A stretch of DNA of 64,000 nucleotides from Dactylosporangium aurantiacum (GTDB lineage Bacteria > Actinomycetota > Actinomycetes > Mycobacteriales > Micromonosporaceae), in NCBI RefSeq assembly GCF_000716715.1, contig NZ_JNYJ01000018.1, forward strand, positions 69,344-133,343, read 5' to 3'. The position numbers and the translations under genes are program-made. Shown one piece after another: positions 26,599 to 34,195 of the stretch (position 1 is its first letter; each line of letters starts with the position of its first letter). The notes below the pieces were generated by a model. The model made no database searches. It was not told the DNA's origin and saw nothing but the letters and a program-made list of their open reading frames with translations.

Positions 26599-28248
26599 AT
26601 GTCCGCCAGCTCGCCCACCCGCCGGCAGCTGCTCACCGTCATCGGGCTCGGCGCCGGCGCGGCCGCGCTCGCCCCGCTGACCGCCTGCACGTCGAGCCCG
26701 CGCACCACCGCCAACAGCGCCAAGGCCAACGCCGGCGCGGCATTGCCGACCTACACCGCCTATACCGGGGTCACCCCCGACCTGCCCGGCAACGCCGAGA
26801 CCGGCGTCGACCCGGGCTTCCGGCACTTCCCGAGAACGAACCCGCGCGCCGTCGCGGACAAGCCAGGCACCGGCCAGACCGTCACCGCCATGGCCAACAT
26901 CTACACCGCCGTGCCGCCCGGAACGGACCGCAACTCGTACTGGCGCGGCCTCAACGACCGGCTCGGCGTCAATCTGCAGCTGCAGATGGTCCCCAACGCC
27001 GACTACGAGCAGAAGTTCGCCACCACGATCGCCGGCGGCGCTGTCCCCGACATCATGCAGCTGTGGCCCGGCGCGAACTTCCCGGCCCTGCTGAACGCCA
27101 AGTTCGCCCGGCTCGACGACTTCCTCGCCGGCGGCAACATCGCCGCCTACCCCAACCTGGCCAACATCCCGACGATGTACTGGAAGAGCTGCGTGTTCAA
27201 CGGCGGCATCCAGGCGCTGCCGATCCCGCGCGGCCGCATCCGGCACTACGCGTTCGTGCGGCCCGACCTCGTGGAACGCACCGGGCTGAGCGGCGAGCCC
27301 AAGGGCTGGGAGGAGTTCCTGGCCCTGTGCAAGGCGCTGACCGACCCGAAGCAGCGCCGCTGGGCGCTCGGCAGCGTCGTGCCCACCATGTACTTCCTGG
27401 CGCGGATGAACGAGGAACCCAACGTCTGGCGGCTCGACGGCGGCGCGCTCGTGCACGCCTACGAGACGGAGCAGTTCAAGCAGTCGGTGCGTGACATGGC
27501 CGAGCTGTGGAAGGCCGGGGTGGTGCACCCGGACGCGTTCAACCCGTCCGCGCCGTTCAAGCAGTACTTCTACACCGGGGCCGTGGCCATGAACCTCGGC
27601 GACGGCTACGGCGCCTGGCTGCAGAACGCCAACGACAACCAGAAGAACCCGGCGTTCCGCCAGGCGCTCATGCCCGTCTACACCCGCTCCGGCGCGGCGC
27701 TGGCGCCGTGGCACACCGGCACCGGGGTGTTCAACCTCGTCGGGATCAGCAAGCAGGACGACCCCGAGCGGATCAGGCTGCTGCTGCGGGTGCTCAACTG
27801 GCTCGCCTCACCGTTCGGCACCGAGGAGTACCGCTACCGCGTCTACGGGGAGAAGGGCGTCGACCACACCGAGAACGCCGACGGCGACCCGATCCTCACC
27901 ACTCAGGGAGCCACGAACACGACGGTGCCGGTGCGGTACCTCGCCGAGGCGCCACCCGCGCTGTACCAGCCGGGCCGCCCCGACGACGTGGACTACCAGC
28001 ACGCCTACCAGAGCAAGGTGCTGGCCAACCGCCGCGACGACCCGACGCTCGGGCTGTACTCCGACGCGTTCGCCACGAAGTACCCGGCCGCGAACCGGGT
28101 CTTCGTCAGCACCCGCGACGACGTCATCCAGGGCCGCAAGCCGTTCTCCGCCCTGGACGACGCGATCCGCACCTTCCGCACCGCCGTCGGCGACGCGATG
28201 CGCAAGGAGTACGAGCAGCAGCTGCAGCAGGCCGGCGGACCCCGCTGA
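26599..28248 (+). CDS. ABC transporter substrate-binding lipoprotein (LipO/YtcQ type)
   Basis: A 549-residue solute-binding protein, longer than MalE-type proteins and typical of LplB/LplC partners. TRRQLLTVIG is a Tat-like motif and LTAC (Cys about residue 30) the lipobox. Internal features NYRY-like WRGLNDRLGV and the C-terminal GRKPFSALDDAIRTF match the family. An RBS-like AAAGAGG lies 10 bp upstream of the ATG. Last gene of the operon; it converges with the LacI gene. Confidence 0.9.
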   Translation: MSASSPTRRQLLTVIGLGAGAAALAPLTACTSSPRTTANSAKANAGAALPTYTAYTGVTPDLPGNAETGVDPGFRHFPRTNPRAVADKPGTGQTVTAMANIYTAVPPGTDRNSYWRGLNDRLGVNLQLQMVPNADYEQKFATTIAGGAVPDIMQLWPGANFPALLNAKFARLDDFLAGGNIAAYPNLANIPTMYWKSCVFNGGIQALPIPRGRIRHYAFVRPDLVERTGLSGEPKGWEEFLALCKALTDPKQRRWALGSVVPTMYFLARMNEEPNVWRLDGGALVHAYETEQFKQSVRDMAELWKAGVVHPDAFNPSAPFKQYFYTGAVAMNLGDGYGAWLQNANDNQKNPAFRQALMPVYTRSGAALAPWHTGTGVFNLVGISKQDDPERIRLLLRVLNWLASPFGTEEYRYRVYGEKGVDHTENADGDPILTTQGATNTTVPVRYLAEAPPALYQPGRPDDVDYQHAYQSKVLANRRDDPTLGLYSDAFATKYPAANRVFVSTRDDVIQGRKPFSALDDAIRTFRTAVGDAMRKEYEQQLQQAGGPR

Positions 28249-28252
28249 CCCG

Positions 28253-28289
28253 CCGCTGACCTGCCGTCGGCGGATCAGCCCGTCAGCGG
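28253..28289. terminator. Possible bidirectional terminator
   Basis: CCGCTGAC (28253-28260) pairs with GTCAGCGG (28282-28289) around a 21-base loop, between the convergent transporter and LacI genes. It includes the LacI stop codon. No T-run. Confidence 0.35.
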
Positions 28290-29345
28290 CCGTACCGACT
28301 GGCGGACGACCACGTGCGTGCCCAGCACCACGTGGTCGTCAGCGCCGCCGGCGCGGTCGCGTTGCAGTGCCAGGCGCACGGCGGTGCGGCCCAGCTCGTC
28401 ATGAGGGACGTGGGTGGTGGTCAGGCCGATGTCGGTGGCCGGGGGCAGGTCGTCGTACCCCATCAACGAGATGTCCTCGGGGATGCGCAGGCCGTGCTCG
28501 TGCAGTGCCTGCCGGCCGCCGGCGGCGAGCTGGTCGTTGGCCGCGAACACTGCCGTGAAGTCCGGCTCGGCCGCGCGCAGCCGCTCGCGCATCAGCCGGT
28601 AGCCTTCCTGCCGCTCCAGCGCCCCACCGGCCAGCACCAGCCCCGGATCCTCTGGCACCCCGTGCGCGGCGAGCGCCTCGCGGTAGCCGGCGATCCGGCC
28701 TTCGGAGGTCGTGTAGCCGGGCTTGTGGCCGAGGTACAGGATGCGCCGGTGCCCCGCGGACAGCAGGTGGCCCGTGGCGGCACGCGCCCCGCCGGTGTTG
28801 TCGTAGTCGACCACGATCGCTGGCACGTCCGGGCCGGGTGCCGGCCGCCCGCACAGCACCAGCTGCGACCCGGCGGCGGCCAGAGCGCGGGCGTACTCGC
28901 CGACCCGCCGGCGGTATTCGTCATTGTCCACGACGTTGCCGATCAGGATGACCGCCTCGGCGTGCTCCTCCAGCATGAGCTTCAACGCGCCGAGCTCCCG
29001 GCGCAGATCGCCGCCGGTGGTGCTGATCAGGCAGAGCCGGCCCTCCTGCGCGGCCTGCGTCTCCACCGCCTGCGCGACGTGCGCGTAGAACGGTGACACG
29101 ACCGAGCTGACGACGATCGCCACGCTCTTGGTGCTGATCCCCGCGAGGGCCCGGGCGTGGCTGTTGACGACGTAGTCGAGGTCGCGGACCGCGCGCATGA
29201 CCCGGGTGCGGGTGGCGGCGGCGGTCGGATACGTGCCGCCGAGCACCCGGGACACCGTGGCGATGGACACGCCGGCGGCCTTGGCCACGTCGCGGATCGT
29301 GGCACGGCGGTCGGCGGGTTCCGCCGAAGCGGCGCGGCGCGGCAT
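28275..29345 (-). CDS. LacI-family transcriptional regulator of the rhamnogalacturonan block
   Basis: A 356-residue repressor. Helix-turn-helix ATIRDVAKAAGVSIATVSRVL, hinge SHARALAGISTKSVAIV, effector domain with GYDDLPPATDIGLTTTHVPHDELG. A GTAACCGCTTAC operator at 29370 sits 25 bp upstream of its start, which suggests autoregulation. Four further related boxes lie in front of the lyase/transport operon (21778), the DUF2264 gene (31242), the TIM-barrel gene (32128) and the PL9 operon (32213), so this protein is the best candidate for a local regulon repressor. Effector unknown. Confidence 0.9.
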   Translation of the reverse strand: MPRRAASAEPADRRATIRDVAKAAGVSIATVSRVLGGTYPTAAATRTRVMRAVRDLDYVVNSHARALAGISTKSVAIVVSSVVSPFYAHVAQAVETQAAQEGRLCLISTTGGDLRRELGALKLMLEEHAEAVILIGNVVDNDEYRRRVGEYARALAAAGSQLVLCGRPAPGPDVPAIVVDYDNTGGARAATGHLLSAGHRRILYLGHKPGYTTSEGRIAGYREALAAHGVPEDPGLVLAGGALERQEGYRLMRERLRAAEPDFTAVFAANDQLAAGGRQALHEHGLRIPEDISLMGYDDLPPATDIGLTTTHVPHDELGRTAVRLALQRDRAGGADDHVVLGTHVVVRQSVRPLTG

Positions 29346-29369
29346 GTGGCCTCCGGAGAGAAACAGCGT

Positions 29370-29385
29370 CAGTAACCGCTTACTG
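29370..29385 (-). promoter_or_regulatory. LacI-type operator in front of the LacI gene
   Basis: CAGTAACCGCTTACTG: six-base arms CAGTAA/TTACTG in perfect symmetry around a CG centre. It overlaps the 3' end and stop codon of the upstream DUF2264 gene. Autoregulation is inferred. Confidence 0.7.
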
Positions 29386-31230
29386 TAGCGGGCCTCCGGG
29401 CCGGACGGTGATCGCGGCGCCGCCGGCCAGGCGGATGGTGGCCGTGAAGCCTTCGACGCCCACCAGCACCGGTTCGGCGGCCGGCGCGCCGGTGAGCCCG
29501 ACCAGGCTCACGTACATGGCGGTCCCGCCGGGGTGCTGGGCGTGCAGCAGCGGCGTGGCGGCGTGCGCGCCGAAGGCGTTGGCGTCCGTGGCCCGGACCA
29601 GGCCGGTGCCGGTGAACCCGTGCAGTGAGCGCAGCGAGCTGGTCAGCCCGTCGGTCCGTGCTACCCCTCCCGGCATCAGCTGTGGGGGCGACGCGCCGGC
29701 GAGGGCGTGCCCCGCCTCGCGGACGACGGACCCGGCGGGCGCGTCGAGCAGGTGCACCCGCACCTCGAACGGCCCGTCCACGACCGAGGCGGTCTCGACC
29801 CGGACCAGTCCGTCGGCCCAGCGCGACACCGCGACCTGGTCGCTGATGTGCAGCCGTTGGATGCGGCGGCGTTGGTACCGGCGGCCGTCGGGGCCGATCA
29901 CGACGAGCTGGCTGTCGAACGAGGAGGTGTCCAGGACCGGGCCGCTGTGCGTGGAGTACGCCAGGTGCGTGTAGTTCGGGTCGGGGCCGCTGTCCGCCGG
30001 CTGCCGCGCTGCCCGGTCGCTGCCGTGGTTGACCAGTCGCACGATCCCGTCGGCGCGGGTGCCGTGCACCAGCCAGCCCGGGGCCGGCAGCGCGGCGGTG
30101 AAGTTCCGCTCGTCGATCGGGGCGGGCCGCTCCGTCGCGGTCCAGACGGGGTGGTCGGCCGGCAGCAGCAGTCCCAGGAACCCCTTCGAGGCCCAGTACG
30201 GCGACGCCGGCCCCGAGTACGCCTGCGCGATGGGTCGGAATGCGCCGTGCCAGCCCAGCGGCAGCAGCCCCCGGTGGTCCGGTGCGCCGCGGTCCACGAA
30301 GTGCCGCAGGTTGCCGCTGGCGAGGCGGCGGGTGACGCCGGGCGGTAGGGGAGTGCCGCCGGTGAGCGCGCCCAGCCACAGCGGGGCGGCGGTGGCGAAC
30401 CGGTAGGTCAGCGACCGGCCCTGGTGCATCGGCGCGCCGTCCGCGGCGAAGAGCAGCTGGTACTGCGCCAGGAACAGCCGCAGCCGCTCGGCGTAGCGCT
30501 CCGCCCGTGCGGTGTCGCCGGCCATGCGCGCCCACAGCGCCGGGTACAGGTGCATCGCCCAGCCGCAGTAGTGGTCGAAGTTCTGGCCGGCGCCGTCGCT
30601 GTACCAGCCGTCCCCGGCGTACCAGCGTTCGATCCGCTCCAGGCCGCCCTCGATTTCCGCCGGGTCGTGCGGGCCGCCGACGGTGGCGAGGAACTGCTCG
30701 ACGATCACCTGGAACAGCACCCAGTTGGAGTCCGGCGTGCGCCGCCCGACGAACCCGGCGAGCCAGCCGACGACCCGCTCGCGCTCGTCCTGGCCGAGCC
30801 GGTCGAAGATCCAGGGCCGGGTCTCGTGCAGCGCCACGGCGATCGACGCCGCCTCGACCAGCGGCTGCGCCATGTCCCGCAGTGCCGGCCAGGCGTACGG
30901 ATGGTGCGGGTCGGTGCCGGCGACCAGGCCGCGCCGGTACCGATCCAGGAGGTCTTCCATGCCTGCCCCGTCCGCGCCGGCGATGCGGAACGCGGCGAGC
31001 AGGAATGTGCGCGCGAAGCCCTCAAGGCCGTCGCTGATGACGCCCGCCTGCGAGGCGCGACCCGGCAGCCGGAACTGCGCGAAGTCCGGTGCGGCGTATG
31101 GCACCACCCTTGCCAGCAGGGTGTCGGCAGTGGCCTCCCAGTGCGCCCGGGTCCAGCCGGTGATCGGCGACAGTGTCCGGTCCTCCGGCGGGAGCTGCAT
31201 GTGCATGGGACCGGATTCTACGAGTTTCAC
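29380..31230 (-). CDS. DUF2264 family protein (putative glycoside hydrolase)
   Basis: A 616-residue cytoplasmic protein without signal peptide. Residues about 20-370 form the (alpha/alpha)-barrel of DUF2264, with SDGLEGFARTFLLAAFRI, SNWVLFQVIVEQFL and YSDGAGQNFDHYCGWAMHLY; the C-terminal third is a beta domain. DUF2264 proteins occur in pectin and arabinogalactan degradation loci, and some members were reported as exo-beta-glucuronidases (GH154, as far as I recall). Here it could remove uronic acid residues from imported fragments. GTG start overlaps the upstream stop (GTGA); ATG codons at 31206 and 31200 are alternatives. Confidence 0.75.
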   Translation of the reverse strand: MKLVESGPMHMQLPPEDRTLSPITGWTRAHWEATADTLLARVVPYAAPDFAQFRLPGRASQAGVISDGLEGFARTFLLAAFRIAGADGAGMEDLLDRYRRGLVAGTDPHHPYAWPALRDMAQPLVEAASIAVALHETRPWIFDRLGQDERERVVGWLAGFVGRRTPDSNWVLFQVIVEQFLATVGGPHDPAEIEGGLERIERWYAGDGWYSDGAGQNFDHYCGWAMHLYPALWARMAGDTARAERYAERLRLFLAQYQLLFAADGAPMHQGRSLTYRFATAAPLWLGALTGGTPLPPGVTRRLASGNLRHFVDRGAPDHRGLLPLGWHGAFRPIAQAYSGPASPYWASKGFLGLLLPADHPVWTATERPAPIDERNFTAALPAPGWLVHGTRADGIVRLVNHGSDRAARQPADSGPDPNYTHLAYSTHSGPVLDTSSFDSQLVVIGPDGRRYQRRRIQRLHISDQVAVSRWADGLVRVETASVVDGPFEVRVHLLDAPAGSVVREAGHALAGASPPQLMPGGVARTDGLTSSLRSLHGFTGTGLVRATDANAFGAHAATPLLHAQHPGGTAMYVSLVGLTGAPAAEPVLVGVEGFTATIRLAGGAAITVRPGGPLQ

Positions 31231-32018
31231 ACCGGGTTGGACAGTAACCGTTTACTGGCCGCGATCGCCTCGTCGATGGGAGCGGCGTCGGCGTACCACC
31301 GGGCCTCGTGCTCCAGCACGACCGGTCCGGCGAACCCTATGCCGGTGGCGGCCCGGAGGATGTCGCGCAGCGGGACCGCGCCCTGCCCCGGCACCAGTGG
31401 ACGCCGCTGCTGCGGACTGGCGGCGTCCTTGATCTGGACCTCCGCGAGCCATGGGGCGAGGGCCGCCGCGGTCCGCGCGACGGTCTCACCGGCCCGCCAC
31501 GGGTGCATCGCGTCCCAGATCGCCCCGGCGGCCGGTACCGTGGCGCCGGCCGCGTGCAGCAGCGCGGCGAGGTCCCCGCCGCGCAGGAACGCGTCGTGGG
31601 TCTCCACCAGCAGCCGGACGCCACTGCCGGCCGCCGTTTCTACCGCGCCGGCCAGCGCCTCCGCGGCCGGGCCGGTCCAGCGTTCGACGTCGCCTTCGCC
31701 GCCGGGCATGAGCCGGAGCGCCGGCGCCCCGAGGTCGAGCGCGAGCTGCAGGTGCTCCCGCAGGCCGGGGGCGCCGTCGGTGAGCCGGACGTAGGTCGCC
31801 AGGCCGGCCACGCCGATACCGGCGTCCGTCAGCAGCCGCCGAGCGGCCCGCCGCGCTGCCGTGCCGATACCGGCGTGTACCGGCTCGTCCTCGGCGCAGC
31901 GCAGCTGCACGTACCGGACCTCGTGCCGGGTCAGCAACTCGGCCACGGCGGCGAGGGGCAGCCCCGGAAAGCCGAGTGTGGACACCGCGAACGGCACCGG
32001 CGTCACGGTCGCGTCCAA
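31227..32018 (-). CDS. Sugar phosphate isomerase/epimerase-like TIM barrel (AP-endonuclease 2 fold)
   Basis: A 263-residue TIM-barrel protein. Four metal-ligand positions of the family are visible: Glu in LLVETHDAFL, Asp and His in IWDAMHPW, Asp in EVQIKDA and Glu in VVLEHEARW. These proteins epimerise or isomerise keto sugars, or dehydrate inositols, with a divalent metal. It is translationally coupled to the DUF2264 gene. Substrate unknown. Confidence 0.82.
   Translation of the reverse strand: MDATVTPVPFAVSTLGFPGLPLAAVAELLTRHEVRYVQLRCAEDEPVHAGIGTAARRAARRLLTDAGIGVAGLATYVRLTDGAPGLREHLQLALDLGAPALRLMPGGEGDVERWTGPAAEALAGAVETAAGSGVRLLVETHDAFLRGGDLAALLHAAGATVPAAGAIWDAMHPWRAGETVARTAAALAPWLAEVQIKDAASPQQRRPLVPGQGAVPLRDILRAATGIGFAGPVVLEHEARWYADAAPIDEAIAASKRLLSNPV
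31242..31257 (-). promoter_or_regulatory. LacI-type operator inside the 3' end of the TIM-barrel gene
   Basis: CAGTAACCGTTTACTG matches the LacI box and lies within the last codons of the upstream coding sequence, 12 bp before the DUF2264 start. It could control an internal promoter or act as a transcription roadblock. Confidence 0.65.
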
Positions 32019-32127
32019 CGCTGGTTCGCCGCCGCGGCCGCGACGGCCGGCACCGATCGTAGGGAAAGTTTCACGGCGACCCTTCCTCCGGGTGGCTTGC
32101 GGCCGGCCATGGCTGCCGTCAACCGAT

Positions 32128-32142
32128 GGTAAGCGGTTACTG
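32128..32142 (-). promoter_or_regulatory. LacI-type operator upstream of the TIM-barrel gene
   Basis: GGTAAGCGGTTACTG; on the minus strand CAGTAACCGCTTACC, nearly identical to the box at 29370. It is 110 bp upstream of the minus-strand operon 32018-28275. Confidence 0.65.
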
Positions 32143-32186
32143 AGCTAGACCGAACCGGCGACGGTGCGTGAATCGCGGCGTCGGGC

Positions 32187-32227
32187 TTGACATTGCCCGT
32201 ATTCGTCAGCACTGTAACCGTTTACCA
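32187..32227 (+). promoter_or_regulatory. Promoter and LacI-type operator of the PL9/GH43 operon
   Basis: TTGACA (32187-32192) is a good -35; the expected -10 region 17 bp downstream (32210-32215) runs into the box TGTAACCGTTTACCA (32213-32227). A repressor bound here would block RNA polymerase. Confidence 0.65.
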
Positions 32228-32323
32228 GGACCGGTCAGAGAAGCCCCCGCTGCACGGCGGGTCGGCCGGCCGGGTGCTTCGACCGCCGGTGAGGTAACCG
32301 CCACCTTGCCGGTGACCCCGCGA

Positions 32324-32337
32324 TGTGAGCGCTCACG
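32324..32337. promoter_or_regulatory. Palindromic operator TGTGAGCGCTCACG
   Basis: Core GTGAGCGCTCAC is a perfect 12 bp palindrome, 112 bp before the PL9 gene and downstream of the promoter at 32187. The same core occurs at 37653-37666 before the PL11 gene. It resembles CebR-type (LacI family) sites of streptomycetes, which have the core GAGCGCTC. Confidence 0.65.
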
Positions 32338-32448
32338 ACACGCCGCTCCGCCATCGACGACACCGCCACGGCCCGGACGCCCGCCCGCCGACCGCCCAGG
32401 GCGGGGCGTCACCGGCACGCCGCCGGCAACACCCCCGAAGGAGTCACC

Positions 32449-34194
32449 GTGCCCAGACACCGGCGCAGGATCGCGGCAACTGCCGTGCTCGCGCTCGCCG
32501 TGACGGCAGGCGCCGTCGCGGTCCTGACCGCGTCCATGACGGCCGGCAACGCGGCCGCCGCCCGGACGTTCTACGTAGCCCCGACCGGCAGCGACGGCGC
32601 CGCCGGGACGCAGGCCGCCCCGTGGGCGTCCATCGCCCACGCGCAGAGCGTCGCCCAGCCCGGCGACACCGTCTACTTCCGCGGCGGCACCTACGCCTAC
32701 ACCCGCGCGAACAGCACCTGCGCGAGCTCCACCGCCAGGGTCGACGTGGTGACCCTGAGCAAGAGCGGCAGCTCCGGCAGCCCGATCCGGTATTGGGCCT
32801 ACCCCGGCGAGAAACCGGTCTTCGACTTCAACCGGGTCACCGACGGCTGCCGCATCAAGGGCATCGACGTCACCGCCAGCTGGGTCCACCTCAGAGGGCT
32901 CGAGGTCACCGGCGTACGGCAGAACAACAACCTCAACCACGAGTCCTGGGGCATCTGGATCTCCGGCAGCAACAACACCTTCGAGCAGCTCAACACCCAC
33001 CACCACATGGGTCCCGGCCTGTTCATCAACGGCGGCGCCGGCAACCTCGTGCTCAACTCCGACTCCCACGACAACTACGACGCCAACAGCTCCAACGGCG
33101 CCGGTGAGAGCGGCGACGGCTTCGGCTCGCACTACACGCCGGCCGGCAGCCCGCCGAACGTGTTCCGCGGTTGCCGGGCCTGGTGGAACTCCGACGACGG
33201 CTTCGACCTCATCTCCACCTACTCGCCGGTGACGATCGAGAACTCGTGGGCGTGGCGCAACGGGTACATCCCGGGCACCACGACGTCGTCGGGCAACGGC
33301 AACGGCTTCAAGGTCGGCGGGTTCGGCGGCGACTACGACGCCGGCGCGGTCAAGCACACGGTGCGCTTCTCGGTCGCGTTCCTGAACAAGGCGGCCGGCT
33401 TCTACTCCAACCACCACCCGGTTGCCAACGACTACTTCAACAACACCGGCTACGGCAACCACCCGGACTTCAACATGCTGGGCGTCAACTCGGCCGGCGC
33501 TGCGGTCGGCCGGGGCACCCTGCGCAACAACGTCGCCTACACCGGGACGCTGACGTCGAACATGACCGGCACCAGTTCCGCGAACAACTCCTGGGACCTG
33601 GGCCTGACCCTGAACGACGCCCAGTTCCAGAGCGTGTCGACCACCGGCTGGGACGCACCCCGCCAGGCCGACGGCAGCCTGCCCGTGCTGCCCAACCTGC
33701 GCCCCACCGCGAACAGCACCCTGGTCGACAAGGGCACCGACGTCGGCCTGCCCTACACCGGCCGGGCACCGGATCTCGGCGCCTTCGAGCAGCCCGGCGC
33801 CACACCGCAGGCCGGGCGGTACGAGGCGGAGTCGGCGCCGGCGGTGTGTCAGGGCACGATCGACTCGGACCGGGGTGGGTTCTCCGGTAGTGGCTACTGC
33901 AACGGCAACGCGGCGGTGGGTGCGTACGCGCGGTTCACGGTGAACGCTGCGGCGGCCGGTACGGCGACGGTGGGGATCCGCTGGGCGAACGGTGCGACGG
34001 CGGCCCGGCCGGCGAACGTCGTGGTGAACGGTGCCACCGTCGCCTCGGCGCAGTTCGCCTCCACCGGTGCCTGGACCACCTGGACCACGACAACGGTGAC
34101 GGTGCCGGTGAACGCGGGCAGCAACACCGTCCGCCTCGACCCGACCACCGCCAACGGCCTGCCCAACATCGACTACCTCGACGTGAGGATCTGA
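32449..34194 (+). CDS. Secreted pectate lyase, family PL9, with C-terminal CBM35-like module
   Basis: A 581-residue secreted enzyme that cleaves polygalacturonate by beta-elimination. Signal peptide residues 1-38 (basic start, AAAA cleavage). Beta-helix residues about 40-445 opens TFYVAPTGSDGAAG. PL9 catalytic features are visible: Asp-rich calcium site WNSDDGFDL (Asp249, Asp250, Asp253) and candidate catalytic Lys288 in GNGNGFKVGG. Residues about 455-581 are a CBM35-like module (GRYEAE start, NIDYLDV end) shared with five neighbours. GTG start with GAAGGAG upstream. The next gene starts 2 bp after the stop. Confidence 0.88.
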   Translation: MPRHRRRIAATAVLALAVTAGAVAVLTASMTAGNAAAARTFYVAPTGSDGAAGTQAAPWASIAHAQSVAQPGDTVYFRGGTYAYTRANSTCASSTARVDVVTLSKSGSSGSPIRYWAYPGEKPVFDFNRVTDGCRIKGIDVTASWVHLRGLEVTGVRQNNNLNHESWGIWISGSNNTFEQLNTHHHMGPGLFINGGAGNLVLNSDSHDNYDANSSNGAGESGDGFGSHYTPAGSPPNVFRGCRAWWNSDDGFDLISTYSPVTIENSWAWRNGYIPGTTTSSGNGNGFKVGGFGGDYDAGAVKHTVRFSVAFLNKAAGFYSNHHPVANDYFNNTGYGNHPDFNMLGVNSAGAAVGRGTLRNNVAYTGTLTSNMTGTSSANNSWDLGLTLNDAQFQSVSTTGWDAPRQADGSLPVLPNLRPTANSTLVDKGTDVGLPYTGRAPDLGAFEQPGATPQAGRYEAESAPAVCQGTIDSDRGGFSGSGYCNGNAAVGAYARFTVNAAAAGTATVGIRWANGATAARPANVVVNGATVASAQFASTGAWTTWTTTTVTVPVNAGSNTVRLDPTTANGLPNIDYLDVRI

Positions 34195-34195
34195 C

